Positions 25,348 through 33,482 of a stretch of 35,930 bases of DNA are shown here, piece by piece (within the stretch, counting starts at the first letter, position 1; every line of letters begins with the position of its first letter). The DNA is from Burkholderiales bacterium. Its GTDB lineage: Bacteria; Pseudomonadota; Gammaproteobacteria; Burkholderiales; Casimicrobiaceae. The notes beneath the pieces were generated by a model that saw only the letters and a program-made list of their open reading frames with translations, made no database searches and had not been told where the DNA came from. The stretch spans positions 1 through 35,930 of the forward strand of contig JADLEZ010000521.1 of NCBI GenBank assembly GCA_020845855.1, written 5' to 3'. A program made the position numbers and the translations under genes.

Positions 25348-25425
25348 GGCGCACGCCCGAAAGGGCGCAGCCGCCAGGCGCGAGCGCGGTGTAAGTTGAC
25401 GCCACGCCGGTTTTCGATCGGCGCG

Positions 25426-25450
25426 CCGGCCGCGGGGAGCCCGCGGCCGG
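25426..25450 (+). other. Strong hairpin between dctP and dctQ of TRAP system 2
   Basis: A perfect 11-bp GC-rich stem (25426-25436 with 25440-25450) with a GAG loop, preceded by a small GAAA-loop hairpin (25354-25367). It has the same place as the terminator in TRAP system 1 but lacks a T tract, so it may protect the upstream mRNA and not end transcription. Confidence 0.55.
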
Positions 25451-25475
25451 CCACGCAACCTCGCGCCGAGGCCGC

Positions 25476-25994
25476 ATGAATCCGCTCGTCCGCGGGATCG
25501 AGCGCCTGACCGGTTGCGTCGGCGTGTTCGCCGCGCTGCTCATCGTTCCGCTGATCCTCGCCACCTGCTACGAGGTCGCTTCGCGCTACCTGTTCGGCGC
25601 GCCGACGGTGTGGGCCTACGAGATCGGCTACACGCTCACCGGCTCGCACTTCCTTCTCGCCATGGCGTACACGCTGCGCGAGAACCAGCACATCCGCATC
25701 GACATCTTCAGCGAGAAGTTCTCCCTGCGCACGCGGGCGGGGATCGACCTCGCCTGCTACGCGGTCGTGCTGCCGCTGACCGTCTGGCTGACCGTTGCGC
25801 TGTCGAGCTACTTGTGGACCGGCTACGAGCACAACGAGCGCAGCGGGCAATCGGCGCTCAACCTTCCGGTCTGGCCGTTCCGGGTGGTGTTCGTCATCGC
25901 GTTCGCGCTGCTCGCGCTGCAGGTCGCCGCGGAAATCGCCAAGCTCGTGCGCGCGTTCCGCAAGCGCGGGTCCGAAGGGGCGGGAGAGGCGTGA
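25476..25994 (+). CDS. TRAP transporter small permease subunit (DctQ family), system 2
   Basis: A 172-residue inner-membrane protein with four hydrophobic helices (about 13-35, 48-66, 87-108, 130-150) and the DctQ signature CYEVASRYLFGAPTVWAYEIGY. It is of normal family length, in contrast to the extended system 1 subunit. ATG 25476 has only a modest ribosome site. Its stop overlaps the dctM ATG by one base (TGATG). Confidence 0.92.
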   Translation: MNPLVRGIERLTGCVGVFAALLIVPLILATCYEVASRYLFGAPTVWAYEIGYTLTGSHFLLAMAYTLRENQHIRIDIFSEKFSLRTRAGIDLACYAVVLPLTVWLTVALSSYLWTGYEHNERSGQSALNLPVWPFRVVFVIAFALLALQVAAEIAKLVRAFRKRGSEGAGEA

Positions 25995-27313
25995 TGGAGT
26001 TCCTGCCGTTCTGGATGCTGCCCGCGGCGTTCCTGCTGATGTTCCTCGGGTTTCCCGTGGCGTTCTGCATGATGATCACCGCCGTGCTGTTCGGCCTGGC
26101 GGTGTTCGGCGACAGGGTGATCTTCCAGTTCATCGAGAAGATCGAGGACATGGCGTCCAACTTCGTCCTCGCCGCGGTGCCGCTGTTCGTGTTCATGGGG
26201 GCGATGCTGGAGCGCTCGGGGATCGCCGACCGGCTCTTCGAGGCGATCCACATCTGGACGCGCCGGCTGCCGGGCGGCCTTGCGCTCGCCACGGTGCTGA
26301 TGTGCATCATCTTCGCCGCCTCGTCGGGCGTCATCGGCGCCACCGAGTCGGTGGTCGGCTTGCTGACGATTCCCGTGATGCTGCGCTACGCCTACGACAA
26401 GGCGCTGATCTCGGGGACGATCTGCGCGGGCGGGTCGCTCGGCACGATCATCCCGCCTTCGGTGGTGGCCGTGGTCATGGGCCCGATGGCCGACGTGTCG
26501 GTCGGCGACATCATGTACGGCATGGCCTTGCCCGGCCTGGTCATGGCCGGCCTGTACCTCGTCTACATCCTGACCCTTTGTCTCGTGAAGCCGTCGTCCG
26601 GGCCGCGCATCCCGAAGGAGCCGGCCGAGCCGGCATTCGCCCAAAAGCTGTGGATCACGCTGCGCAACCTCGTGCCGCCGGTGGTCATGATCTTCGCGGT
26701 GCTGGGCTCGATCCTGCTCGGATGGGCCTCCCCCACCGAGGCGGCGGCGATCGGCGCGCTGTGCTCGGTGCTTCTGACCTTGCTGTACCGCACGTTCACC
26801 TGGCCGGGGTTGTACGAGGCGATCGTCAAGACCGTGCGGATCACGACGATGATCATGACCGTGCTCCTCGCCGGCACGCTGTTCACCGGCGTGTTCATCG
26901 GCGCCGGGGGCATCAACACCGCGAACGAGCTGATCGCCCGGCTGCACCTAACGCCCTGGATGCTGCTCGCGCTGATGATGTCGATCATCTTCCTCGCCGG
27001 CTTCTTCCTCGACTGGATCTCGATCGTCCTCATCTTCGTCCCGATCTTCACGCCACTGATCAAGGCCGCGGGCTTCGACCCGGTGTGGTTCTGCGTGCTG
27101 TTCCTGGTGATGATCCAGACGAGCTACCTGACCCCGCCGATGGCGCCGGCGATCTTCTACCTGCGCGCCGTGGCGCCGCCGTCGATCACGATCCGTGACA
27201 TGTACGTCGGGGTGATCCCGTTCATCGCGCTCCAGGTCGCCACGCTGGGGATCGTGATGGCGTATCCCACACTGGTCACCTGGTTGCCCGCGGTCATGCT
27301 GCAGATGCGCTGA
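25994..27313 (+). CDS. TRAP transporter large permease subunit (DctM family), system 2
   Basis: A 439-residue multi-helix permease of standard DctM length. Typical segments are AAVPLFVFMGAMLERSG, CAGGSLGTIIPPSVV, GWASPTEAAAIGALCS and TSYLTPPMAPAIFYLRAVAP. It starts at ATG 25994, overlapping the dctQ stop, and ends the FAH-dctP-dctQ-dctM unit; a regulatory gap of 214 bp follows before the corrinoid protein gene. Confidence 0.94.
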   Translation: MEFLPFWMLPAAFLLMFLGFPVAFCMMITAVLFGLAVFGDRVIFQFIEKIEDMASNFVLAAVPLFVFMGAMLERSGIADRLFEAIHIWTRRLPGGLALATVLMCIIFAASSGVIGATESVVGLLTIPVMLRYAYDKALISGTICAGGSLGTIIPPSVVAVVMGPMADVSVGDIMYGMALPGLVMAGLYLVYILTLCLVKPSSGPRIPKEPAEPAFAQKLWITLRNLVPPVVMIFAVLGSILLGWASPTEAAAIGALCSVLLTLLYRTFTWPGLYEAIVKTVRITTMIMTVLLAGTLFTGVFIGAGGINTANELIARLHLTPWMLLALMMSIIFLAGFFLDWISIVLIFVPIFTPLIKAAGFDPVWFCVLFLVMIQTSYLTPPMAPAIFYLRAVAPPSITIRDMYVGVIPFIALQVATLGIVMAYPTLVTWLPAVMLQMR

Positions 27314-27396
27314 TCCGCGGCGCGCGGCGCCTGGACGTTGCCGCTGAAGCCCGCGCCGGCGGCCTTCCCCCGTTCGCCGCAAGCCCCGGCGATTCC

Positions 27397-27410
27397 TTGA
27401 TGCGCGTCAA
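27397..27410. promoter_or_regulatory. Fnr/Anr-type box upstream of the corrinoid operon
   Basis: TTGATGCGCGTCAA matches TTGAT-N4-ATCAA at nine of ten positions; the GTCAA half is common among Anr/Dnr sites. Its centre (27403.5) lies about 60 bp before the start predicted from the -35/-10 pair at 27429-27456, close to the -61.5 spot used for class I activation by this family. Confidence 0.65.
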
Positions 27411-27428
27411 GCCGGCAGGCGGTCCAGT

Positions 27429-27456
27429 TTGACACCCGCGTCCGCGCCGGTAACAT
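27429..27456 (+). promoter_or_regulatory. Promoter of the corrinoid operon
   Basis: TTGACA (27429-27434; perfect) and TAACAT (27451-27456; four of six) are separated by 16 nt. The predicted start is near 27463. Two direct repeats of ATATCAGCG overlap the -10 and start region. Confidence 0.55.
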
Positions 27457-27474
27457 ATCAGCGAAATATCAGCG
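27455..27474. repeat. Direct repeat ATATCAGCG x2 over the corrinoid promoter
   Basis: ATATCAGCG occurs at 27455-27463 and 27466-27474 with an 11-bp period, about one helical turn, across the predicted -10 and transcription start. That is a typical repressor site layout. Similar single elements precede the PanB-like gene and the membrane hydroxylase gene. Confidence 0.55.
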
Positions 27475-27527
27475 GGCTCACCGCCGGCCGCGGCCCGCCA
27501 TCGCCACCTTTCGCCGAGCGAGGATCC

Positions 27528-28163
27528 ATGTCGCAGCACATCGAGGCCATCAGGAACTGGGTGATCAAGGGCAAGCGCGTCGAGGCGGTGGAGGAGACCA
27601 AGCGCGCACTCGCCGCGGGCGCGGATCCGGCGGCGCTCATGAAGGACGGCCTCATCGGCGCGATGTCGGTGGTCGGGCAGAAGTTCTCGTCGGGCGAGTT
27701 CTTCCTGCCGCAGATGATGATCGCCGCCCGGGCGATGACCGAGGTGCTGCCGGTGCTCAAGCCCCACCTGGTCGGCGAGGCGGCCGAGATGCGCGGCAAG
27801 GCGGTGATCGGAACCGTCGCCGGCGACTTCCACGACATCGGCAAGAACATCGTCAAGATGATGCTGGAGGGCGCGGGCTACGCGGTCGTCGACCTCGGGG
27901 TGGATGCGCCGCCCGACAAGTTCGTCGAGGCGGTGAAGCGCGAAGCGCCCGACTTCGTGCTGATGAGCGCGCTCATCACCCTGACGATGGAAAGCGCGCG
28001 GCGGACGATCGAAGCGCTGGCCGCGGCCGGGCTGCGCGGCGGCGTCAAGGTCGGCGTCGGTGGCGCGCCGATGACGCAGAAGTTCGCCGACGAGATCGGC
28101 GCGGACTTCTACGGCGCGGACGCCTACGAGTGCGTGCAGGCCTGCGACCGCCTGCTGCATTGA
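27528..28163 (+). CDS. Stand-alone corrinoid (B12-binding) methyl-carrier protein
   Basis: A 211-residue methyl carrier of the MtbC/MtaC/MttC type. Residues 1-85 are the four-helix cap (LIGAMSVVGQKFSSGEFFLPQMM), and 88-211 the Rossmann B12-binding domain with Asp100-x-His102-x-x-Gly105 (GDFHDIGKN), LMSALIT and VGGAP. His102 should be the lower axial cobalt ligand. It starts at ATG 27528 after GAGGATC. It heads an operon with a UROD-type methyltransferase, a methyl-THF methyltransferase and a reductive activator, so it would shuttle methyl groups between them. It is a distinct paralogue of the corrinoid domain fused in the gene at 21349. Confidence 0.95.
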   Translation: MSQHIEAIRNWVIKGKRVEAVEETKRALAAGADPAALMKDGLIGAMSVVGQKFSSGEFFLPQMMIAARAMTEVLPVLKPHLVGEAAEMRGKAVIGTVAGDFHDIGKNIVKMMLEGAGYAVVDLGVDAPPDKFVEAVKREAPDFVLMSALITLTMESARRTIEALAAAGLRGGVKVGVGGAPMTQKFADEIGADFYGADAYECVQACDRLLH

Positions 28164-28203
28164 TTGATTCCGCTGCCATGGAACAGCGAGCGAGGGATCG
28201 GCA

Positions 28204-29292
28204 ATGACACCGAGACAACGGGTGCTGACGGCGCTCGAGCGCGGACAACCCGACCAGGTGCCCTGGATCGAGAACGACGTCGAGGAGGAGATGCAGATCG
28301 CGCTGATGGACGGGCGCACCGCCTTCACGCCCGGCGAGTTCTGCCGCGCGCTCGGAATGGACGGCTTCGGCTACCACTTCCCCACCGGCCAGCAGGCCAC
28401 CGCCGGCCAGGCGATGCAGACCACCGGCGGCGAGGCCGGCAAGCAGGCGTGGTACCACCCCAAGCGCGTGACGTTCGACTTCGTGCCGCCGTGGATCGCC
28501 GACATGGGAGTGGATTCCCGGTCGGGCCGCACGTTCGTCAAGCAGGGCCTCCTCACCAGCCGCGACTCGCTCAAGCTCTTCGACGAGTTCCTGCCCGACC
28601 CCGATCATCCGGCCCGCTACGACCAGGTCGCGCGCTGGCTCGACCAGTACCGCGAGGACTTCGCGGTGTTCGCGCGGATCCGCCTCGGCAGCGCGAGCAC
28701 CTTCGAGAGCATGGGCCTCGACGTGTTCTCGCTCATGCTCTACGACGACCCCGACCTCGTGAAGGAGATCCATCGCCGCTTCTCCGAGTGGTCGGCGCGC
28801 GTGGTGCGGCATCTGAACAAGATGGACTTCGATTTCATCTGGGCCAACGACGACCACGCCGACACCAAGGCGCCGTGGGTCAACATGGAAATGTACGAGG
28901 AGTTCATGAAGCCGAGCCAGATGATCGTCGCCAACGAGATCAGGAAGCCGTGGATCTTCCACAGCGACGGCAACCTGTTCCCGATCCTCGACGGGCTGGT
29001 CACGCTCGGGATGAACGCGGTCCATCCGGTGCAGCCATCGGCGATGGACATCAACCGGCTCAAAGCCGAGTACGGAGATCGCGTCTGCATCGTCGGCAAC
29101 ATCGACCTCGACTACACGCTGACGCGCGGCACGCCGGAGGAGACCGAGGCCGAGGTCAGGGATCGGCTCGAGAAGGTGGGCAAGGGCGGCGGCTACATGA
29201 TCTCCAGCGCCAACAGCATCACCGACTACTGCAAGGTCGAGAACGTGCGGGCGATGTCGCGCGCGATCCGGCAATACGGGAAGTACCAGTGA
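28204..29292 (+). CDS. UROD-fold corrinoid methyltransferase (methyltransferase I candidate)
   Basis: A 362-residue uroporphyrinogen-decarboxylase-family protein. The family frame is visible: MTPRQRVLTALERGQPDQVPW at the N-terminus, FDFIWANDDHADTKAPWVN (about 208-227), and IFHSDGNLFPILDGLVTLG (251-269). It is not a heme-pathway enzyme by context: it lies 40 nt after a corrinoid protein and before a methyl-THF methyltransferase. The zinc site of MtaA/MtbA (His-x-Cys plus Cys) is here His253-Ser-Asp255, without the matching Cys. It likely moves a methyl group from substrate to the corrinoid protein at 27528; O-, N- or S-methyl cannot be told. Confidence 0.9.
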   Translation: MTPRQRVLTALERGQPDQVPWIENDVEEEMQIALMDGRTAFTPGEFCRALGMDGFGYHFPTGQQATAGQAMQTTGGEAGKQAWYHPKRVTFDFVPPWIADMGVDSRSGRTFVKQGLLTSRDSLKLFDEFLPDPDHPARYDQVARWLDQYREDFAVFARIRLGSASTFESMGLDVFSLMLYDDPDLVKEIHRRFSEWSARVVRHLNKMDFDFIWANDDHADTKAPWVNMEMYEEFMKPSQMIVANEIRKPWIFHSDGNLFPILDGLVTLGMNAVHPVQPSAMDINRLKAEYGDRVCIVGNIDLDYTLTRGTPEETEAEVRDRLEKVGKGGGYMISSANSITDYCKVENVRAMSRAIRQYGKYQ

Positions 29293-29314
29293 GGTCCCGG
29301 CCGGGAGGCCGCCG

Positions 29315-30115
29315 ATGCTGATCGTCGCCGAGCGCATCAACGCGTCGCGCAAGGCCATCCGCGCCGCTCTCGAGGTGCTGGATGCCGGCTTCATCCAGGA
29401 GGAAGCACGCGCGCAGGACGCCGCGGGCGCGCACTACATCGACGTCAACGGCGGCACGTTTCCCGGCCGTGAGGCGGAGCTCCTCGGCTGGCTGGTCGAT
29501 ACCGTGCAGGCGGTAACCGACAAGCCGCTGTGCCTCGACTCTCCGGATCCGGCGGCGTTGGCGGCTGCGCTTTCCAGAATACGCACGGGCCGGCCGATGA
29601 TCAATTCGATCAACCTCGAGCCCGAGCGCTTCGAGCGAATTCTTCCGATGGCCATCGAGCACCGCACGAAGCTCGTCGCGCTCTGCCAGGGCGAGGGCGT
29701 GCCGGCCGCCACCGCCGGGCAGAAGATCGCGCTGGCCGACGAGCTCATCGCGCGGCTTACCGGCGCCGGCGTTGCGCTCGACGACATCTACGTCGATCCG
29801 CTGGTCTTCCCGTTGGGGACCGACTCGCAATCGGCACGGGCCACCGTGGATGCGATCGGCGCGATCATGGAGCGGCATCCCGGGGTTCATACGATCTGCG
29901 GCCTCACCAACGTTTCGCACGGGCTTCCGGCGCGCAAGCTCATCAACCGCACGTTCCTCGTCACCGCGATGAGCCGCGGCATGGACGCCGCCATCGTCGA
30001 TCCGACCGACGCGCAGCTCATCTCCGCCATGTACGCGGCGCGCGCCGTGTGCGGGCGCGACGACTACTGCATGGAGTTGATCGAGGCGTTCCGCGAGGGC
30101 GTCGTCACCCCCTGA
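29315..30115 (+). CDS. Methyl-THF:corrinoid methyltransferase (AcsE/MeTr-like)
   Basis: A 266-residue pterin-binding TIM barrel of the dihydropteroate-synthase superfamily, the size of acetogen MeTr. It lines up with AcsE by eye over its whole length: LIVAERIN at the start, LCLDS with Asp75, MINSIN with Asn97, IYVDPLVFPLGTDSQ, CGLTNVSHGLPARKLINRTFL, and MDAAIVDPTDAQLI. These are pterin-binding residues in MeTr. In a catabolic pathway it would take the methyl group from the corrinoid protein to tetrahydrofolate. ATG 29315 follows GGGAGG, 22 nt after the UROD-type methyltransferase. Confidence 0.93.
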   Translation: MLIVAERINASRKAIRAALEVLDAGFIQEEARAQDAAGAHYIDVNGGTFPGREAELLGWLVDTVQAVTDKPLCLDSPDPAALAAALSRIRTGRPMINSINLEPERFERILPMAIEHRTKLVALCQGEGVPAATAGQKIALADELIARLTGAGVALDDIYVDPLVFPLGTDSQSARATVDAIGAIMERHPGVHTICGLTNVSHGLPARKLINRTFLVTAMSRGMDAAIVDPTDAQLISAMYAARAVCGRDDYCMELIEAFREGVVTP

Positions 30116-30142
30116 CCAGCGCGACTGCCCGCGCACGATGAC

Positions 30143-32026
30143 ATGCCCCGCGTCACCTTTCACCCGGATTCGCGAACTGTCGAGGTCAAGGAAGGCGAGC
30201 GGCTGCTCGCGGCGGCCTGGAAGGCGGGCGTGGGCATCAAGTCGATCTGCGGTGGCCGCGGCAAGTGCGGAAGCTGCCTGGTCGAGATCGACGGCGCCGC
30301 TTCCCAAGGCGCCGCGCTGACCCCGCTCGGCGACGACGAGCGCACGCTGCTGCCCGAGGACGGCGCGCAGCGAGGCTACCGGCTCGCCTGCCTGTGCGAG
30401 ATCAAGGCGGACGTGGCGCTGTCCGTTCCTCCCGAGAGCCAGGCGGTGCGCAGCGCGCCGCGCAAGCCCTACACGGTGATCGACGTCGACCCGCGTCCGA
30501 TCGTGCGTCGGTTGTGCGCGAGCGTGCCGGACGCTTACGCGCCCCCGCCGCGGTCGCTTTCCGAGCGCCTGCGCAGCGCGGTCGGGGAGGCGCTGCAACG
30601 GCCGGCCGTCGAAATGCCGCTCGACGTCGTCGCCGACTATTCGCTGCGTCCGGGCTTCGACGCGGCGCGCGAGGTGACCGCCACCGTGTACGCGGACCGC
30701 CGAATCCTCGCGTTGCGGCCCGGCCGCCAGCAGGCGCTCTACGGGGTGGCGATCGACATCGGAACCACCTCCGTGGTCGTGTTCCTTTGCGACCTCGCGC
30801 GAGGGTCTATCCTCGCCATGCGCACGGCGGGCAATCCGCAGGCGATCTACGGCGAGGACGTGATCTCGCGCATGACGCACATCCAGCGCGACATCGCGGC
30901 ACTCGGCGAGATGCGGCGCCTGCTGCAAGACGAGCTCAACCGGCTGATCGCGGAGGCGGCGGACGAGGCCGGCATCGCGGTCGACGACATCGCCGACGCG
31001 GTGGCGGTCGGCAACCCGACGATGCAGCACCTGCTCCTCGGCGTGAATCCCGAGCCGCTCGGCCGCGGCCCCTATCTTCCGGTATGGAGCGAGCGCGCGG
31101 AGGTCGAGGCGGCCGCGCTGGGTCTGGGCGTTCTGCCGCGGGCACGCGTGTGCGTGTTTCCCTCGATCGCCGGCTATATCGGCGGCGACACGCTCGCGGC
31201 GGTGCTGACGCGAGGGCCCGAGTTCTACCGGGGCACGCATCTGCTGATCGATGTCGGCACCAACGGCGAGGTGGTGCTCGCCCACGACGGCGAGCTTTTC
31301 GCCACGTCCTGCGCGACCGGCCCGGTGTACGAGGGCGCGCACATCCGTTGCGGCGTTCGCGCCGTGCCGGGCGCCATCGAGCGAGTTTGGGTCGACGCGG
31401 GCGCGCGCATCCGCTGCGCGGCGATACCACAGAGCGAAGGCAAGGGGGATCCGCGGCCGGTGGGACTGTGCGGCTCGGGCGTCATCTCGAGTGTGGCCGC
31501 GTTCGTGGGCAGCGGCTTGGTCGCCGAGGACGGCGGGCTCGCCGAAGCGCCGCGTCACCCCGCGCTGCGCGGCGACGCGAACGGGCGCGCGAAGGAAGCG
31601 GTGCTCGTCGCCGGGCCGTACACCAGGACCGGACGGGACATCGTGCTGACGCAGCAGGACGTGCGCAGCGTGCAGCTCGGCAAGTCGGCGCTGCGCGCCG
31701 GCATCGAAATCCTGCTCGCCGAGCGCGGCATCAAGACGCTCGACCGGATCCATCTCGCGGGGACGTTCGGCAACCATCTCGAGCCCGAAGACATCCTGAA
31801 GATCGGACTCGTGCCGCCGGTGCCGGTCGAGCGCATCCGCTCGATCGGCAACGCGGCGGGGGACGGCGCGCGGATGGCGCTGTTCGACCGGCGCCACCGC
31901 CGCCGTGCCGCGACGCTCGCGCGTCGCATGACGGTGCTGGAGCTTTCGCTGCGCGAGGACTTCCAGGATCTGTTCGTGACCCATACGGCGCTGGCGCCCT
32001 CGCCGGAAGCCTTCGCCGCGGCGTAA
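30143..32026 (+). CDS. RACo-type corrinoid activation protein (2Fe-2S ferredoxin plus ASKHA/DUF4445)
   Basis: Reductively reactivates the corrinoid when cobalt(I) is accidentally oxidised to cobalt(II), using ATP. The 627-residue protein starts with a plant-type 2Fe-2S ferredoxin domain (Cys36, Cys42, Cys45, Cys83; CGGRGKCGSC), then a linker/middle domain (about 100-195), then an ASKHA ATPase domain with the phosphate motif AIDIGTTS (203-210), VGNPTMQHLLLG, LLIDVGTNGEVVL, GLCGSG and HLAGTFGNHLEPEDILKIGL. This is the architecture of RACo of acetogens. Its presence argues strongly that the neighbouring corrinoid proteins work as methyl carriers through Co(I). Confidence 0.94.
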   Translation: MPRVTFHPDSRTVEVKEGERLLAAAWKAGVGIKSICGGRGKCGSCLVEIDGAASQGAALTPLGDDERTLLPEDGAQRGYRLACLCEIKADVALSVPPESQAVRSAPRKPYTVIDVDPRPIVRRLCASVPDAYAPPPRSLSERLRSAVGEALQRPAVEMPLDVVADYSLRPGFDAAREVTATVYADRRILALRPGRQQALYGVAIDIGTTSVVVFLCDLARGSILAMRTAGNPQAIYGEDVISRMTHIQRDIAALGEMRRLLQDELNRLIAEAADEAGIAVDDIADAVAVGNPTMQHLLLGVNPEPLGRGPYLPVWSERAEVEAAALGLGVLPRARVCVFPSIAGYIGGDTLAAVLTRGPEFYRGTHLLIDVGTNGEVVLAHDGELFATSCATGPVYEGAHIRCGVRAVPGAIERVWVDAGARIRCAAIPQSEGKGDPRPVGLCGSGVISSVAAFVGSGLVAEDGGLAEAPRHPALRGDANGRAKEAVLVAGPYTRTGRDIVLTQQDVRSVQLGKSALRAGIEILLAERGIKTLDRIHLAGTFGNHLEPEDILKIGLVPPVPVERIRSIGNAAGDGARMALFDRRHRRRAATLARRMTVLELSLREDFQDLFVTHTALAPSPEAFAAA

Positions 32027-32039
32027 GGAGAGCTGCGAC

Positions 32040-33482
32040 ATGCACGCGATGCGACACTGGGCGGTGCGTCACGCCGGAAGGCTCGAGCAGGCCTACAAGC
32101 TGCTCGCGAAGGCGCTGCGCACGCTGCGGCCGGTGGTGCGCCTTATCGGGCCGCAACGTCTGCAACGTCCGGTGGCCGGCGTCGAGCGTGCGGTGAAGGG
32201 GTTCCTGTTCGACTGCCGGATGTGCGGCGGATGCACGCTCTCGGCGACCGGCATGGCGTGCCCGATGAACTGCCCGAAGCAGGTGCGCAACGGCCCGTGC
32301 GGCGGCGTGCGCGCCGACGGCACGTGCGAGGTCGACCCCGCCATGCGCTGCGTCGGGCTCGAGGGCTGGCGTGGCAGCCGGCGGATGGCCGCGGGCGCGT
32401 TGCCCGGCGCGCCCACCGCGCCGGCCGAGCACCATCTCGCCGGCAGGTCCACCTGGCTGCGCGTGATGGCCGGAGAGGCGCCGCGCGCCTCGATCGCGTT
32501 CGAAGCGCCGGTACGGCCCTCCGGCAGCCGGCTCGAAGCGTTGCTCGAGCGCGGCACGTTCGTCGTCACGGCGGAGTTCCCACCGCCCGATTCGGCCGCG
32601 CCGGCCGATGTGCTCGCGCGTCTTGCGCCGTTCCGTGACTGTGTCGATGCGCTCAACGTGACCGACGCCTCGGGCGCCAACTGCCACATGTCGAGCGTCG
32701 CGGTATCGGTGCTGCTCGCGCAGGCGGGTTGCGAGCCGGTCATGCAGATCACCTGCCGCGACCGCAACCGCATCGCGATCCAGGGTGACCTCCTCGGCGC
32801 CGCCGCGCTCGGCATCCGCAACGTGCTTTGCCTGACCGGCGATCATGTGGCGAACGGCGACCATCCCGGCGCGCGGCACGTGGGCGACCTCGACAGCCTC
32901 ACGCTGCTCGCCACCGCGCGCAAGCTGCGTGACGCCGGGGAATTCCTGTCCGGGCGCAAGCTCGCGGCGCCGCCGCAGCTGTTCCTGGGCGCGGCCGGCA
33001 ACCCGTTCGCGGCGCCGATGGAGACGCGCCTGGAGCGCCTGCGCCGCAAGGTCGCCGCGGGCGCGCAGTTCCTGCAGACCCAGTATTGCTTCGACGTCGC
33101 CGCACTCGAGGACTTCATGGCCATGGTCCGCGCCGAAGGCCTGCACGAGCGCATCGCCATCCTGATCGGCGTCGGGCCGATCGGCTCGGCAAAGACCGCG
33201 CGCTGGCTGCGCGCGAGCGTGCCCGGCGTGCGCATTCCGGACGCGATCGTGCAGCGGCTCGAAGCGGCGGCCGATGCGCGCGAGGAGGGCCGGCGCATCG
33301 CGATCGAGCTGATCCAGCGCATCCGCGACATTCCCGGCATCGCCGGCGTGCACGTCATGGCCCACCGGCAGGAGCAGCTCGTGCGCTCCATCGTCGCCGA
33401 CTCGGGCGTGCTCGGTGCGCGCACGCCGCTGTTCACTTCGAGCGCGCCACCCGCGAGGAGCGAGCCATGCCTTCTGCCGTGA
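32040..33482 (+). CDS. metF: MetV-MetF fusion: Cys-rich domain plus methylene-THF reductase
   Basis: A 480-residue protein starting at ATG 32040 after AAGGAGAG. The first about 110 residues are a cysteine-rich domain of the kind annotated as methylene-THF reductase C-terminal/MetV (Cys59, 62, 65, 74, 78, 87, 96, 104; CRMCGGC, CPMNCPK, NGPCGG), likely holding zinc or an Fe-S cluster. Residues about 165-460 are a MetF barrel (TAEFPPPDSA, DALNVTDASGANCHMSS, LTGDHVANGDHPGARHVGDLDS, GAQFLQTQYCFD). In acetogens MetV and MetF are usually separate chains. Here the reductase would oxidise methyl-THF from the pathway to methylene-THF, or work in reverse. Its end overlaps the DUF1638 gene by 16 nt. Confidence 0.92.
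   Translation: MHAMRHWAVRHAGRLEQAYKLLAKALRTLRPVVRLIGPQRLQRPVAGVERAVKGFLFDCRMCGGCTLSATGMACPMNCPKQVRNGPCGGVRADGTCEVDPAMRCVGLEGWRGSRRMAAGALPGAPTAPAEHHLAGRSTWLRVMAGEAPRASIAFEAPVRPSGSRLEALLERGTFVVTAEFPPPDSAAPADVLARLAPFRDCVDALNVTDASGANCHMSSVAVSVLLAQAGCEPVMQITCRDRNRIAIQGDLLGAAALGIRNVLCLTGDHVANGDHPGARHVGDLDSLTLLATARKLRDAGEFLSGRKLAAPPQLFLGAAGNPFAAPMETRLERLRRKVAAGAQFLQTQYCFDVAALEDFMAMVRAEGLHERIAILIGVGPIGSAKTARWLRASVPGVRIPDAIVQRLEAAADAREEGRRIAIELIQRIRDIPGIAGVHVMAHRQEQLVRSIVADSGVLGARTPLFTSSAPPARSEPCLLP

Noticed and set aside
28204-29292. Uroporphyrinogen decarboxylase of heme synthesis (hemE)
   Set aside because: It lies in an operon with corrinoid protein, methyl-THF methyltransferase and RACo, and its overall sequence follows the methyltransferase branch of the UROD superfamily.
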